Notes under the pieces: model-generated
Seen by the model: only the letters and a program-made list of their open reading frames with translations
Databases searched by the model: none
What the model was told of the DNA's origin: nothing
Program-made: the position numbers and the translations under genes
NCBI GenBank assembly: GCA_021806225.1
Contig: JAJZXW010000022.1
Span: 1-53,761, forward strand
Direction of reading: 5' to 3'
Length of the DNA: 53,761 bases
Origin: Nitrospirota bacterium
GTDB taxonomy: Bacteria; Nitrospirota; Leptospirillia; Leptospirillales; Leptospirillaceae
Part shown: positions 16,110 to 24,655 of the stretch, piece by piece
Numbering within the stretch: position 1 is the stretch's first letter
Layout: every line of letters begins with the position of its first letter

Positions 16110-16604
16110 ATGTTCAAGAAAACGTCCCTGTTTCTTTCCATGGCGGCATTAGCTGCGACTCTTTCTTTTCCGGCCTTTTCCATGGCGGATAATCTTCCCC
16201 CTCTGACCGGAGAAAAGACCGCCAAGAAGTTCGACTTGTTCCGCAAGAAAGCCGGAACCGACTTTCTTCTTCCTCAGGTCTTCAAGAACCATCCCGGGGT
16301 CACCTTCATGCTATCCCATGCGAAGGATCTCGGGCTGAGCGACAAACAGGTGAAAAAGCTCAAGGTGATCCGCCGCCACATGCTCGACCGCTCTCTGGCA
16401 CAAATGAAGAAGATCGAATCCCTCCGGGCCTCCTATCTGAAGATGGCATCCACGTCACACCCCTCTCCTTCCAGGATCCACAAAGATCTTCATGCCATCG
16501 CCTGGCTCATGGCCCAGGCGACGGCGGACCATCTTGCGGGCCACCTTGCCGCCGCGAATGTGCTCTCCAGATCCCAGCAGGACAAAATCTCCACCCTCAA
16601 ATAG
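16110..16604 (+). CDS. Spy/CpxP/ZraP-like periplasmic protein
   Basis: A 164-residue protein with a signal peptide (residues 1-26, 'SFPAFSMA'). The mature part is almost all helix, with 'LGLSDKQVKKLKVIRRHM' near residue 75, the pattern of LTxxQ-type periplasmic proteins in which a helix begins with L(S/T)xxQ. Members bind metals or act as ATP-independent chaperones during envelope stress. I see no Cys, but several His and Met residues are present (HPG, HAKDLG, RRHM, HKDLHA), which would fit metal binding. A good ribosome site (AAGGAG) precedes ATG 16110. It has its own promoter and a hairpin after the stop. The family call rests on helical pattern only and is moderately sure. Confidence 0.65.
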   Translation: MFKKTSLFLSMAALAATLSFPAFSMADNLPPLTGEKTAKKFDLFRKKAGTDFLLPQVFKNHPGVTFMLSHAKDLGLSDKQVKKLKVIRRHMLDRSLAQMKKIESLRASYLKMASTSHPSPSRIHKDLHAIAWLMAQATADHLAGHLAAANVLSRSQQDKISTLK

Positions 16605-16611
16605 CGCCTCC

Positions 16612-16629
16612 GGGGCCGGTGACGGCCCC
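16612..16629 (+). terminator. Stable hairpin after the Spy/CpxP-like gene
   Basis: GGGGCCG (16612-16618) and CGGCCCC (16623-16629) enclose a GTGA tetraloop. It lies 8 bases after the stop. The T-run is weak, so termination may be partial. Confidence 0.55.
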
Positions 16630-16747
16630 CTTCCTGACTCACTATTTTCAGACCTTGGAATCCAGCCCCCTGTTTATTCTCAAAGCCCGGATATCATCGC
16701 CCTTCAATGCCATCTCTCACAGCCTCGACAGGAACGCCTGATTTCCC

Positions 16748-16776
16748 TTGACATTCAGAATCAACGAGTCGATAAT
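16748..16776 (+). promoter_or_regulatory. Strong sigma-70 promoter, long leader to rhlE
   Basis: TTGACA at 16748-16753, a 17-base spacer and GATAAT at 16771-16776. This is the closest match to consensus in the window. The start of transcription would be near 16783, about 306 nt before the helicase start codon. Confidence 0.65.
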
Positions 16777-17088
16777 AAACATTCGATATACGTCGGGCAT
16801 CATGGATTGTGTATCGCGTCGCAAGCATGCGCCGAATTCGCCGGAACTCATTGAATTGACCCTGCCAGATGGACCAACGTCCGACCGCGTGTTCAAGTCT
16901 CTGCAAATACCCCCGGCACTCTGTTGACAAGGACAGGTTCCTTCGGCGTCCGATATCCGATTCCGCTCCATATGCGGCTCGGACGCGTCGCGGTGCCAAA
17001 TGGCTCCACGCTTCCAATCGGACTTGTCTTGTCCCCGAATAGATTCCCGCCGCCACCAATCATGTTAGGCTATCCATTAGGAGCAACA

Positions 17089-18474
17089 ATGTCTTTTGAG
17101 TCCCTCGGCCTCAATCCGGATCTTCTGCGCGCGCTTTCCGACCTCAACCACAATTCCCCCACCCCGATCCAGAAACAGACCATCCCTCCGATCATCGAAG
17201 GACGCGATGTTCTGGGCGTCGCCCAGACAGGATCCGGGAAAACGGGAGGATTCCTTCTTCCCTCCCTCCACAGGAACAAACGGGCCCAGGGGGAACGGGT
17301 CCGCCACCAGATTCTTGTCCTCTCCCCCACACGGGAACTGGCAGGACAGATCGAACGTTCGGCCCGCGAATACGGAAAATATCTACGAAGCCGGACGGTT
17401 CTTCTTGTCGGGGGAACCGACATGCGCCGCCAGATGGACAATCTGAGACGACCCTGGGATCTGGCCATCGCCACCCCCGGCCGCCTGATCGACCATATGC
17501 AGCGGGGCACGATCTCCCTTTCACATGTCCACACCATCGTTCTCGACGAAGCCGACCGCATGCTCGACATGGGCTTCCTCCCCGATGTCGAAACCGTTCT
17601 TAAGGCTCTTCCGGCGGACCGCCAGACCCTCCTTTTCACCGCCACACTTCCGACCCGGATCCAGAATCTGACCAGAACCTATCAGAAAGACCCTGTCCTG
17701 ATCCGGCTCGAGACCTCCGGAGCGCCGCCCGTCTCCATCGACCAGGAGGTTGTCTCCATCGGCCATGGATCCCAGAAGTGGGGCCTTCTCAAAACCATTC
17801 TCACCGAACCCCAGACCACAGAAGGTCAAACGTTGATCTTCACCCGGACCAAGAGGGGAGCGGAAGAGCTTTCGGATTCCCTTCTGAGGGAAGGCTTCCC
17901 GAGCGACGCCCTCCACGGAGACAAGAGCCAGTCCCAGAGGAACCGGGTCCTTTCCCGCTTCCGAGCGGGCCAGACCCGTATCCTGGTCGCGACAGATGTC
18001 GCTGCCCGGGGCCTCGACATCGACACGGTGACCTGCGTCGTCAACTATGATCTTCCCCAGTCCCCCGAAGACTACGTCCACAGGATCGGCAGAACAGGAC
18101 GGGCCGGTCGGTCCGGACGGGCCATCTCCTTTTGCCATCCGGCAGACAGGCCTCTTCTCCGGGATATCGAGCGTCTCCTCGGTAACGCGGTCCCGATCTC
18201 TCCCCTCTCACCTCCCCCCTCCTCATCGGCAAACCGGCCCTTCAGGAGCCCCGGCTCCAGATCCGGCCAGCGGTCGGACCGGCCCTACCGGTCCGAAGAT
18301 CGCAGAGGGGACTCCCGCCCATCCTTCCGCTCTGGCAACCGGTCCGAATCGTCGGGTGAAGGCAGTTCTGACTGGAAACGGGATCGTCCGGGATCCGGAA
18401 CCCGGAAGCCCTACGCCTCCGCCGCCCCGCGTCCCTACCGGACTGCTCGTCCGGCGTCGAACCAGGACTCCTGA
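17089..18474 (+). CDS. rhlE: DEAD-box ATP-dependent RNA helicase, RhlE type
   Basis: A 461-residue helicase. The Q motif lies in the first 30 residues ('TPIQKQTIP'), followed by 'AQTGSGKT' (motif I), 'PTRELAGQ' (Ia), 'TPGRL' (Ib), DEAD in 'VLDEADRMLDMGF', 'TATLP' in place of SAT (III), 'TDVAARGLDI' (V) and 'HRIGRTGRAG' (VI). The last 80 residues form a basic Arg/Ser/Pro-rich tail as in RhlE-type enzymes, which unwind RNA during ribosome assembly and decay. AGGAG 5 bases before ATG 17089 sets the start; the open frame extends 165 bases upstream but has no ribosome site. The long leader is reminiscent of cold-inducible or self-regulated helicase genes. The next gene starts 14 bases after the stop. 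Confidence 0.93.
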   Translation: MSFESLGLNPDLLRALSDLNHNSPTPIQKQTIPPIIEGRDVLGVAQTGSGKTGGFLLPSLHRNKRAQGERVRHQILVLSPTRELAGQIERSAREYGKYLRSRTVLLVGGTDMRRQMDNLRRPWDLAIATPGRLIDHMQRGTISLSHVHTIVLDEADRMLDMGFLPDVETVLKALPADRQTLLFTATLPTRIQNLTRTYQKDPVLIRLETSGAPPVSIDQEVVSIGHGSQKWGLLKTILTEPQTTEGQTLIFTRTKRGAEELSDSLLREGFPSDALHGDKSQSQRNRVLSRFRAGQTRILVATDVAARGLDIDTVTCVVNYDLPQSPEDYVHRIGRTGRAGRSGRAISFCHPADRPLLRDIERLLGNAVPISPLSPPPSSSANRPFRSPGSRSGQRSDRPYRSEDRRGDSRPSFRSGNRSESSGEGSSDWKRDRPGSGTRKPYASAAPRPYRTARPASNQDS

Positions 18475-18488
18475 GGGCGGTTCACGCC

Positions 18489-19220
18489 ATGGATCCCCTC
18501 CTCATCGGAATCACGACCGATTACGCTCCGGCGGAGCTCGGTCGTGACCCGCGTTTTTTCCTGAAGTCCTCCTACGTCTCCTACTTTCAGGACGGGGGGG
18601 CGAGCGTCGTTCTTCTCCCTTTCCCATTCTCCCCTCATCAGCAAGACTGGAGATTCCTGGACGGCATCGTCCTGTCGGGCTCCGGACCCGACATTCCGCC
18701 AATGTTCTATGATGAAGAGAAAACCTTTCTTCCAGGTCACTGGATGCCGGAAGAGAGAGTGGCCTTTGAATTCTCCCTGATATCCCTGTCTGAGCGCGAG
18801 GGAATCCCTCTCTTCGGGATCTGCGGAGGATTTCAAACCATGAACGTTTATCGGGGAGGCTCTCTGGTTCAGGACCTTCCTTCGATGTGCTCCGGAGGTC
18901 TCGTCCATCAGGATTCGAATCACGATGTCGCCCTGGGGGAGGGCTGGAAGGAGCTGTATGAACCGGACAGAGCGGCGATGTCTGGCAGGGCCTTGGTGAA
19001 CAGCTTCCATCACCAGGGGGTCAAACGGCTGGGAGAGCGGCTGAAGGTCGAGGCGATCTCCGGAGACGGCCTCGTCGAAGGCTTCCGGGACCCCGATCAT
19101 CCCTTTTTCGTGGGCGTGCAGTGGCATCCGGAAAGGATGCCTTCAGGGGACTCCTTCAGTCAGGGTCTTCGGAATGCTTTTCTTGACGCCTCCCGAACCT
19201 TCCGAAGCCGTCGCCGGTGA
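18489..19220 (+). CDS. Class I glutamine amidotransferase-like hydrolase (peptidase C26, PuuD-like)
   Basis: A 243-residue alpha/beta hydrolase of the gamma-glutamyl-GABA hydrolase group. The nucleophile elbow is 'FGICGG' (C112) and the His-Glu pair lies in 'QWHPERM' (H213, E215). The N-terminal 'IGITTDY' and the 'VLSGSGPDIPP' loop match this group, in which 'GG.DI.P' is usual. Members release glutamate from gamma-glutamyl amides in polyamine degradation, but the substrate here is not shown by context. It follows the helicase by 14 bases, so may share its transcript. Its TGA stop abuts the stop of the convergent gene (TGATCA at 19218-19223). Confidence 0.85.
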   Translation: MDPLLIGITTDYAPAELGRDPRFFLKSSYVSYFQDGGASVVLLPFPFSPHQQDWRFLDGIVLSGSGPDIPPMFYDEEKTFLPGHWMPEERVAFEFSLISLSEREGIPLFGICGGFQTMNVYRGGSLVQDLPSMCSGGLVHQDSNHDVALGEGWKELYEPDRAAMSGRALVNSFHHQGVKRLGERLKVEAISGDGLVEGFRDPDHPFFVGVQWHPERMPSGDSFSQGLRNAFLDASRTFRSRRR

Positions 19221-20159
19221 TCAGCCCCGTCCAGGGGAATGGGGGGGTGGCCCCTGATCGTTTCTCCCCCTGGGGCGCCTCCGGAGAGGAATCTGGCCAT
19301 TCTTGACGACCCTTCGCATCGCTCTCCTTCTCCATCGAGCGATGGTGGCGGGTGTAATTTTCAGGACCGCGTCCGGATCGAAAAGACGCCGTTCCCGGAT
19401 TCGTCCGTTTCGGATCGACTCGATGCGGAGAACGACCGGGATCCGGCCGCCTTCCACCCACTCCTCGAATTCTGAAGGGCGGAGCCCCAATTCCCGTCTG
19501 ACTTCCATGTCGCTCCAGAGAGAGCGCACCCAGTCATGAAAATCCCGTTCCCGTTGACGCTCCCTTTCGGCCTCCAGGCGGATTCTTTTCTTTTCCTCCC
19601 TCAGGAATGCCCGGGCTTTCTTGAAACTCTCCAGAACCTCTTTTCGGGGAAGACGGTGTTCATGGTCTTCCATCATCCGTTCGACGCCCAGAGCGATAGG
19701 ACGATCCAGGTTGCCTGATGGACGAAGCTTTTCGGGCGGAAGGCCGGAGAGAACCATGGCAAAGAGTCGCCACGGATCCCGGGTGAGAAGGGTAAAGCGA
19801 ATGACCGGATCGTGCTCGCCGCCGACCTTGTCGTACAAGAGAGCGGAGATGGCCTTCCTGAGTTTATCCAGAGCCCCGGGAGTCGAATTACCGATAACCT
19901 CTCCCGAGAGATGGCCAGCGAGGGCCTTCAGATCGTCCTCGGTCAAACGGCCGGATTCGATTCCCAGAAGGGAGAGGTCCCGGCCTACCGAAGCAGACTT
20001 GAGAGCCCCATAAACAGTCTCAAGGAGAGCCGCATCGGTGGAAGAGCTGTAAATCCACTCATCGATCTGATGGAGGGACGGAAGAGGGAGATCGCGACTT
20101 TCAAAGGTCTGGAGAATCCAGACCCGATCGCGACCGATGGTGGGTCCGCCGGAGCTCAT
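19221..20159 (-). CDS. Unrecognised protein with a coiled coil and a MerR/excisionase-like segment
   Basis: A 312-residue protein I do not recognise as a whole. Residues 1-170 are mostly helical with no clear motif. Residues about 185-225 are a highly charged helix (KKARAFLREEKKRIRLEAER). Then 'ELGLRPSEFEEWVEGGRIPV...RLFDPDAVLKI' has the look of an excisionase/MerR winged helix in which the protein reads a helix-turn-helix followed by a 'GRIPv..R.f.' wing. The C-terminus is very basic (RRRAMRRV, RRRPRGR), consistent with nucleic-acid binding. ATG 20159 overlaps the nagZ stop (ATGA), so it is translated with the cell-wall recycling gene. The function is unknown; the DNA-binding reading is an inference. 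Confidence 0.7.
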   Translation of the reverse strand: MSSGGPTIGRDRVWILQTFESRDLPLPSLHQIDEWIYSSSTDAALLETVYGALKSASVGRDLSLLGIESGRLTEDDLKALAGHLSGEVIGNSTPGALDKLRKAISALLYDKVGGEHDPVIRFTLLTRDPWRLFAMVLSGLPPEKLRPSGNLDRPIALGVERMMEDHEHRLPRKEVLESFKKARAFLREEKKRIRLEAERERQRERDFHDWVRSLWSDMEVRRELGLRPSEFEEWVEGGRIPVVLRIESIRNGRIRERRLFDPDAVLKITPATIARWRRRAMRRVVKNGQIPLRRRPRGRNDQGPPPHSPGRG

Positions 20160-21142
20160 CGCCCCCTCCATCGGTGAGCATTCACCCTCATCCACTCCTC
20201 CCGATGTTCGATGGCTCGGATCGCGGGGGGCCAGCCTTCGCGAACCTTCCTGTCGACGGTCTCATAGACCTTCAAAGCGGCCTCCTTGTTCCTCAGGACG
20301 AGAAGACCATCGCATCCGGCCCCGAGCGCCGACAAGGAGGCATTGGCGACTCCGTTTCTGGCCACAGCCTCCATCAGGAGGTCATCAGAGAGAATCAACC
20401 CGCCATATCCAAGACGCTCCCTGAGGAGATCGGAGACGATCGCCCGGGAGAGAGTGGCCGGATGGAGGTCGTCCCAGGCCGGATAGACGACATGGGCCGT
20501 CATCAGCATGGGAATCCCCGCGGAGATGGCTTCACGGAAAGGGACCAGCTCCCTGTTCTCAAGAACCTCTCTGGACACCTGGACGGTCGGAAGGGCGAGA
20601 TGGGAGTCGAGGTCGGTATCGCCATGGCCCGGGAAATGCTTGCCGCAGGGAATGATTCCTTCTGCCTCGAGTCCTTCGGCAAAGGCCATTGCCAGGCGAC
20701 CCACCGCAAGGGGATCGGAGGAAAACGCCCGATCTCCGATGACGGGATTGCCGGGGTTGGAATCGACATCCAGTACAGGAGCGAAATCCACATCGAATCC
20801 CAGTTCCCTGAGGGCCCGGCCGAGTTCCCGGCCAGCCTCCCTGATCCGGACCGGATCGCCGGTCTTCCCCAGGGTTCGCATCGGAGGAAGAACGGGAACC
20901 CCCTCCCGAAGCCGGGCCACCCTCCCCCCCTCCTGATCGACCGCAATCAGGACCTGTCCCGAGGGACAGCTTTCCCGGATCGCGAGGATGAGCTCCCGGA
21001 CCTGACCGGGAGAGCGGACATTTTCCCGGAAGATCACCACTGAAGCCGGATCGATCGTTTCAAGGAATCTCCGGTCTTCCGGACCGAGCTCCGGTCCGGG
21101 AACGCTGACCCACAAGAGAGCGCCGGAATTCACCCTGCCCAT
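20156..21142 (-). CDS. nagZ: Beta-N-acetylhexosaminidase NagZ, glycoside hydrolase family 3
   Basis: A 328-residue cytoplasmic enzyme that removes GlcNAc from GlcNAc-anhydroMurNAc peptides in peptidoglycan recycling. The signature is 'KHFPGHGDTDLDSHLALP', which carries the His-Asp general acid/base of the NagZ group; the nucleophile Asp lies in 'LILSDDLLMEA'. The N-terminal 'VDQEGGRVARL' strand is typical. ATG 21142 was chosen because GGAGG lies 4 bases upstream; it overlaps the end of rdgB by 13 bases. The length fits family members (about 330-340). It is coupled to the unknown gene downstream. Confidence 0.93.
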   Translation of the reverse strand: MGRVNSGALLWVSVPGPELGPEDRRFLETIDPASVVIFRENVRSPGQVRELILAIRESCPSGQVLIAVDQEGGRVARLREGVPVLPPMRTLGKTGDPVRIREAGRELGRALRELGFDVDFAPVLDVDSNPGNPVIGDRAFSSDPLAVGRLAMAFAEGLEAEGIIPCGKHFPGHGDTDLDSHLALPTVQVSREVLENRELVPFREAISAGIPMLMTAHVVYPAWDDLHPATLSRAIVSDLLRERLGYGGLILSDDLLMEAVARNGVANASLSALGAGCDGLLVLRNKEAALKVYETVDRKVREGWPPAIRAIEHREEWMRVNAHRWRGR

Positions 21143-21762
21143 GCGTCCTCCAGTCCAAGGCATAGCTGACGGAACGCCCTGAAACGATGAGAAATTTTGT
21201 TCTTTTCCGATGGAGCCATGACTCCGAAACTCGCCCGATATCCGTCGGGGATGAAAAGGGGATCGTACCCGAATCCTCCCTCCCCCATGAATCCGTTGGC
21301 GATGCGGCCCGAGACCCGGCCTGAGGAGGCGGCTCTCAGAGCTCCGGTAGAGATGTCGATCGCCACCAGGACGCAAACGAAGTCGGCCTGGCGATCGGGG
21401 CCGGAGAGTCCCTTCATGTTTTTGAGGAGGAGCTCCCGATTCTTCAGATCGGTCGCTTCCTCGCCGGCATATCGGGCCGACCGGACGCCGGGCGCTCCGG
21501 AAAGGGCAGGGACGACCAGCCCCGAATCGTCGGCGAAGAGAAGCCCCATCCTCTTTCCACGCAGGGCCCGGCCGAAGGCCTGGGCCTTCAGGAATGCATT
21601 GGCAAAAAAGGTGTCTCCTGTCTCCTCGATCCCGGGCGGGGGCGATTCTCGGGAGAAGGCGGCCACAACCCGAACCCCAGGAGGGGCCATTTCGTAAAAC
21701 TCCTCCGCCTTGTGAGTGTTTCCGGTGCCGAGAAGGAGGACGAGCCCTTTCTCCTCAGCCAT
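21130..21762 (-). CDS. rdgB: Non-canonical purine NTP pyrophosphatase (RdgB/HAM1)
   Basis: A 210-residue house-cleaning enzyme that hydrolyses dITP/XTP to the monophosphate. Family marks are 'LGTGNTHKAEEF' at the N-terminus (substrate-binding TGNxxK), 'FADDSGLVVPALSGAPGVRSARYAG' as two adjacent conserved blocks, 'GGFGYDPLF' and 'KNKISHR' near the C-terminus. ATG 21762 overlaps the end of the DHH gene by eight bases; an in-frame ATG at 21786 is also possible but would extend past the usual N-terminus. The length is normal. Confidence 0.93.
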   Translation of the reverse strand: MAEEKGLVLLLGTGNTHKAEEFYEMAPPGVRVVAAFSRESPPPGIEETGDTFFANAFLKAQAFGRALRGKRMGLLFADDSGLVVPALSGAPGVRSARYAGEEATDLKNRELLLKNMKGLSGPDRQADFVCVLVAIDISTGALRAASSGRVSGRIANGFMGEGGFGYDPLFIPDGYRASFGVMAPSEKNKISHRFRAFRQLCLGLEDAWAG

Positions 21763-22708
21763 TCCCGGTCTTCCCTGAGAATCCATCGCCGCAAAAGACA
21801 GGGCGAAGAGCCCCATCGGCTCCCTCGACTTCGTGAACGGGACGATCCGAGAGGAAGCCGGCAGCCTTGGCATGACCCCCTCCCCCGTAACGGGAAGCGA
21901 TCCTGGAAAGATCGGGCCCTTCCTCGGTCGCCCGGAGGCTGTACGATACACGTCCATCCTTCCGGATGGACCAGATCACGACAAAGGGGGTTTCCGATTT
22001 CATCGCCCCCCCGATCTCCGAGGTCAGGAGAGGGGAGTTGACGAAAAAGGCCCGCTCTCCCGAGGAAAAGCGCCCCCAGACTCCCGTCTCGCGAATAGCC
22101 GTTTTCAGGAGCATCGACTGGTAGCGAAGAATGGAGCGTCCTTCGACGACGAGGGGGTTTTCTTCGGAGAGGGATCCGTATCCGAGGGTCCGGCAGAGGC
22201 TGTCCCAGACCTCGAAATCAAAGGCGTAGGAGGCCATGGCCGTCGTCACCTCAAGAGAAAGAGGGAGATTCCATCGCCAAAGATCGCGGTCCTCCACGTA
22301 GCGGATCAGGTTTGGAACCGGTTCTCCAGGAAAGAAGCGCTGCCAGGCGATCATGGCTCCCGACCGGCTCATGTCGAAAACAATATCGGGATCCCCCGGA
22401 TAAAGGGGCGCAATTTTTTCCATGGCGCTCTTGTGGTGGTCGAGAAGGACCACATGGTGTGCCTTGGCCCGAAGAAGGGAGAGATATCCGGCATCGAAGG
22501 AGAGGTCGAGAATGAAAACGTCATGGCCCGCAGGAATGTCCGGAAGGAGATCCCCGTAGTTGTAAGGGGCAAACGAAAGGGGCCGACTGCCTGAAAAACG
22601 TCTCCAGGCGGCCCAGGCGGCCCCGAAGCCGTCGGAGCAGTTACGATGGTAGAAGACCGTGACGGGGGTTCCGTCCGACTTCGCGAGATCGATGGTGGCA
22701 GAACTCAT
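21755..22708 (-). CDS. DHH/DHHA1-family phosphoesterase
   Basis: A 317-residue protein of the DHH superfamily. The N-terminal 'FYHRNCSDGFGAA' (residues about 19-31) corresponds to the first metal-binding motif, 'FILDLSFD' to the second, 'LLDHHKSA' (about 92-99) is the DHH motif, and 'GGGGHAKAAGF' near 290 is the DHHA1 substrate loop. Relatives cleave short oligoribonucleotides (NrnA/NrnB) or cyclic dinucleotide products such as pGpG. With a c-di-GMP-controlled synthase in the same window, degradation of pGpG is an attractive but unproven role. AGGA precedes the ATG at 22708. It is part of the murI-to-nagZ operon. Confidence 0.85.
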   Translation of the reverse strand: MSSATIDLAKSDGTPVTVFYHRNCSDGFGAAWAAWRRFSGSRPLSFAPYNYGDLLPDIPAGHDVFILDLSFDAGYLSLLRAKAHHVVLLDHHKSAMEKIAPLYPGDPDIVFDMSRSGAMIAWQRFFPGEPVPNLIRYVEDRDLWRWNLPLSLEVTTAMASYAFDFEVWDSLCRTLGYGSLSEENPLVVEGRSILRYQSMLLKTAIRETGVWGRFSSGERAFFVNSPLLTSEIGGAMKSETPFVVIWSIRKDGRVSYSLRATEEGPDLSRIASRYGGGGHAKAAGFLSDRPVHEVEGADGALRPVFCGDGFSGKTGNG

Positions 22709-22756
22709 ACAGTCCTATTCTCCCTACCGTTCCCGATCCCCGGCGACACAGAGAGA

Positions 22757-24655
22757 TCAGGAAGGGCGATGGACAGAACGTTCGAGCAAACTTCCGAGGC
22801 GTTCCCACTCGGCGGTCCTGTCCGACAGTTTTTTTCTGGCAACGGTGAGTTTCGACGAGGCCCGGCGGGCCTCCGCTCCAGAGCCGGAGGCCGCCCGGGA
22901 CAAGCGCTCCACCTCCTCCTCGAGTTCCAGAACCTCCTTCTCGACCCAGGAGAGCCGTTTTTCGACCATTCCCGGGTCCTCCCCTCCCGTCTCCCGCACC
23001 TCTCCCTCCGAAGGGGAAGCGTTTTTCGCCGAGCCTTGAGGGACGGGCGACGACACATTCAGGACGCCATCCCGCTTGGCGCGGTAAGTCTCGAACCGGT
23101 GGTTCATGAAGAGACGGATCGATCCCGGAAGCACCTCGATGATATCGGTGGCGATCTTTTCGATGACATAACGGTCGTGAGTGATGAAGACAAGTGTGCC
23201 CCGGTAGGCTTCCAGAGCGCTGACAAGGGCCTCCCGGGAGGGGAGGTCGAGATGGTTGGTCGGCTCGTCGAGCAGAAGAAGATTGGCCGGGGCGAGAAGA
23301 AGACGGGCCAGGACCAGACGGCTCTTTTCTCCACCCGACAGGACCCCCACCTTTTTGAAGACCTCCTCCTGACGGAAGAGAAAGGCTCCGAGCAAGCCCC
23401 TGATCCGGGTCTGGGACTCCGAATCCGGGGCCACCGATTCCATGCTGGCCAGAACGGTGTGGGAAGGGTCGAGGATTTCGAGCTGGTGCTGGGAATAGTA
23501 GGCGGTGGTCACCCCTGTCCCCGTCCGGTAGCTTCCCGCGTCGGGAACGACCGTTCCGGCCATGATCTTGAGCAGGGTGGACTTCCCGGCCCCGTTCGGG
23601 CCGATCAGGGCCACCTTCATGCCCCGGCGCAAGACCCAGTCGAAGGGATGGACGATCGTCCGTCCATCGTAGGACTTTTCTATTTCGGAAAATGTGGCGA
23701 CAATTTCTCCGGAGCGGATCGGTGCAGGAAAGGTGAACCGGACAGTCTTTTCCGTTGCATCCTTTTCCAGACGCTCGATTTTCTCGAGGGCCTTGATCCG
23801 GCTCTGGACCTGGGTGGCTTTTGTGGCCTTGGAACGGAAACGGTCGATGAACTCCTGGGTTTTTGCGATCTCCTCTTCCTGCCGGGCGATGGCCGCGTCC
23901 AGGGCCAGTGCCCTTCTTTCCTTTTCGGTAAGGTAGGCGTCGTAGTTGCCCGTGAAAACGGTCGCTTTCCCACCGGAAAGCTCGACAACCCCCCCCACGA
24001 CCCCGTTCATGAAGGATCGGTCATGGGAGATGAGAAGAACCGCTCCCGGAAAGTCCAGAAGGAAGGATTCCAGCCACTCGATCGAAGGAATGTCGAGATG
24101 GTTAGTCGGTTCGTCCAGAAGCAGCAGGTCGGGATTTGTGACCAGGGTCCGGGCCAGTGCCACGCGCATCCGCCACCCACCCGAGAGGTCGGAGACGCGG
24201 GCGTCCATCCGCGCCTGGTCGAAACCGAGCCCCGCCAGAACCTTTCTCGCTGTCGTCTCCTGCTCGAATCCACCGAGTAGCCCGAAACGAGACTGGACCT
24301 CTCCATACCGGTCCAGAACACCGGCATCCCCCGCTTCCAGCTTCTTTTCGAGGAGCCGCATCTCCTCCTCGAGCCGCATGAGTTCCGCGTCTCCGCTCAT
24401 GACGCACCCGACGGCGGTCATATCCCCCTCGATGAGAACCTCCTGGGGGAGATAGCCGACCCGGTAGCCGGGAGGCATGCTCACCGCCCCGTCGTCGGGC
24501 TCGAGCACCCCGGCCAGAATTTTCATCAGGGATGACTTTCCCGCACCGTTCGGACCCACGAGCGCCATCCGCTCCCGGAGGGAAATCCGGAGGGAAAGAT
24601 CGGAAAAAAGCGATTTTGTCGGATAATGCTTGGAGATGCCTGAAAGGGTGATCAT
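22757..24655 (-). CDS. ABC-F family ATPase (Uup/EttA-like)
   Basis: A 632-residue cytoplasmic protein with two ABC domains and no membrane segment. Domain 1 has 'GPNGAGKSSL', 'LSGGWRMRVALA' and 'LLLDEPTNHLD'; domain 2 has 'GPNGAGKSTL', 'LSGGEKSRLVLA' and a second 'LLLDEPTNHLD'. The linker between them is charged and helical (about residues 235-300), as needed to reach the ribosomal E site, and a C-terminal coiled coil of about 80 residues resembles the Uup/YdiF group. ABC-F proteins rescue or tune stalled ribosomes or confer antibiotic resistance. The ATG at 24655 overlaps the stop of a 25-codon upstream frame. Confidence 0.92.
   Translation of the reverse strand: MITLSGISKHYPTKSLFSDLSLRISLRERMALVGPNGAGKSSLMKILAGVLEPDDGAVSMPPGYRVGYLPQEVLIEGDMTAVGCVMSGDAELMRLEEEMRLLEKKLEAGDAGVLDRYGEVQSRFGLLGGFEQETTARKVLAGLGFDQARMDARVSDLSGGWRMRVALARTLVTNPDLLLLDEPTNHLDIPSIEWLESFLLDFPGAVLLISHDRSFMNGVVGGVVELSGGKATVFTGNYDAYLTEKERRALALDAAIARQEEEIAKTQEFIDRFRSKATKATQVQSRIKALEKIERLEKDATEKTVRFTFPAPIRSGEIVATFSEIEKSYDGRTIVHPFDWVLRRGMKVALIGPNGAGKSTLLKIMAGTVVPDAGSYRTGTGVTTAYYSQHQLEILDPSHTVLASMESVAPDSESQTRIRGLLGAFLFRQEEVFKKVGVLSGGEKSRLVLARLLLAPANLLLLDEPTNHLDLPSREALVSALEAYRGTLVFITHDRYVIEKIATDIIEVLPGSIRLFMNHRFETYRAKRDGVLNVSSPVPQGSAKNASPSEGEVRETGGEDPGMVEKRLSWVEKEVLELEEEVERLSRAASGSGAEARRASSKLTVARKKLSDRTAEWERLGSLLERSVHRPS

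Larger units (their letters stand above)
16605..17088. other. 484-bp intergenic region upstream of the RhlE-type helicase
   Basis: Apart from the hairpin at 16612 and the promoter at 16748-16776 there is no gene I can support. An open frame on the minus strand (16694-17059) has no ribosome site and no recognisable family. The stretch 16783-17088 is best read as a long 5' leader of the helicase gene. Confidence 0.5.

Noticed and set aside
16694-17059. Minus-strand open frame in the helicase leader region
   Set aside because: No ribosome site or recognisable family; the plus-strand promoter and leader explain the region better.
22646-24280. Open frame of 544 codons opposite the ABC-F gene
   Set aside because: Shadow of the ABC-F coding sequence; no domain recognisable.
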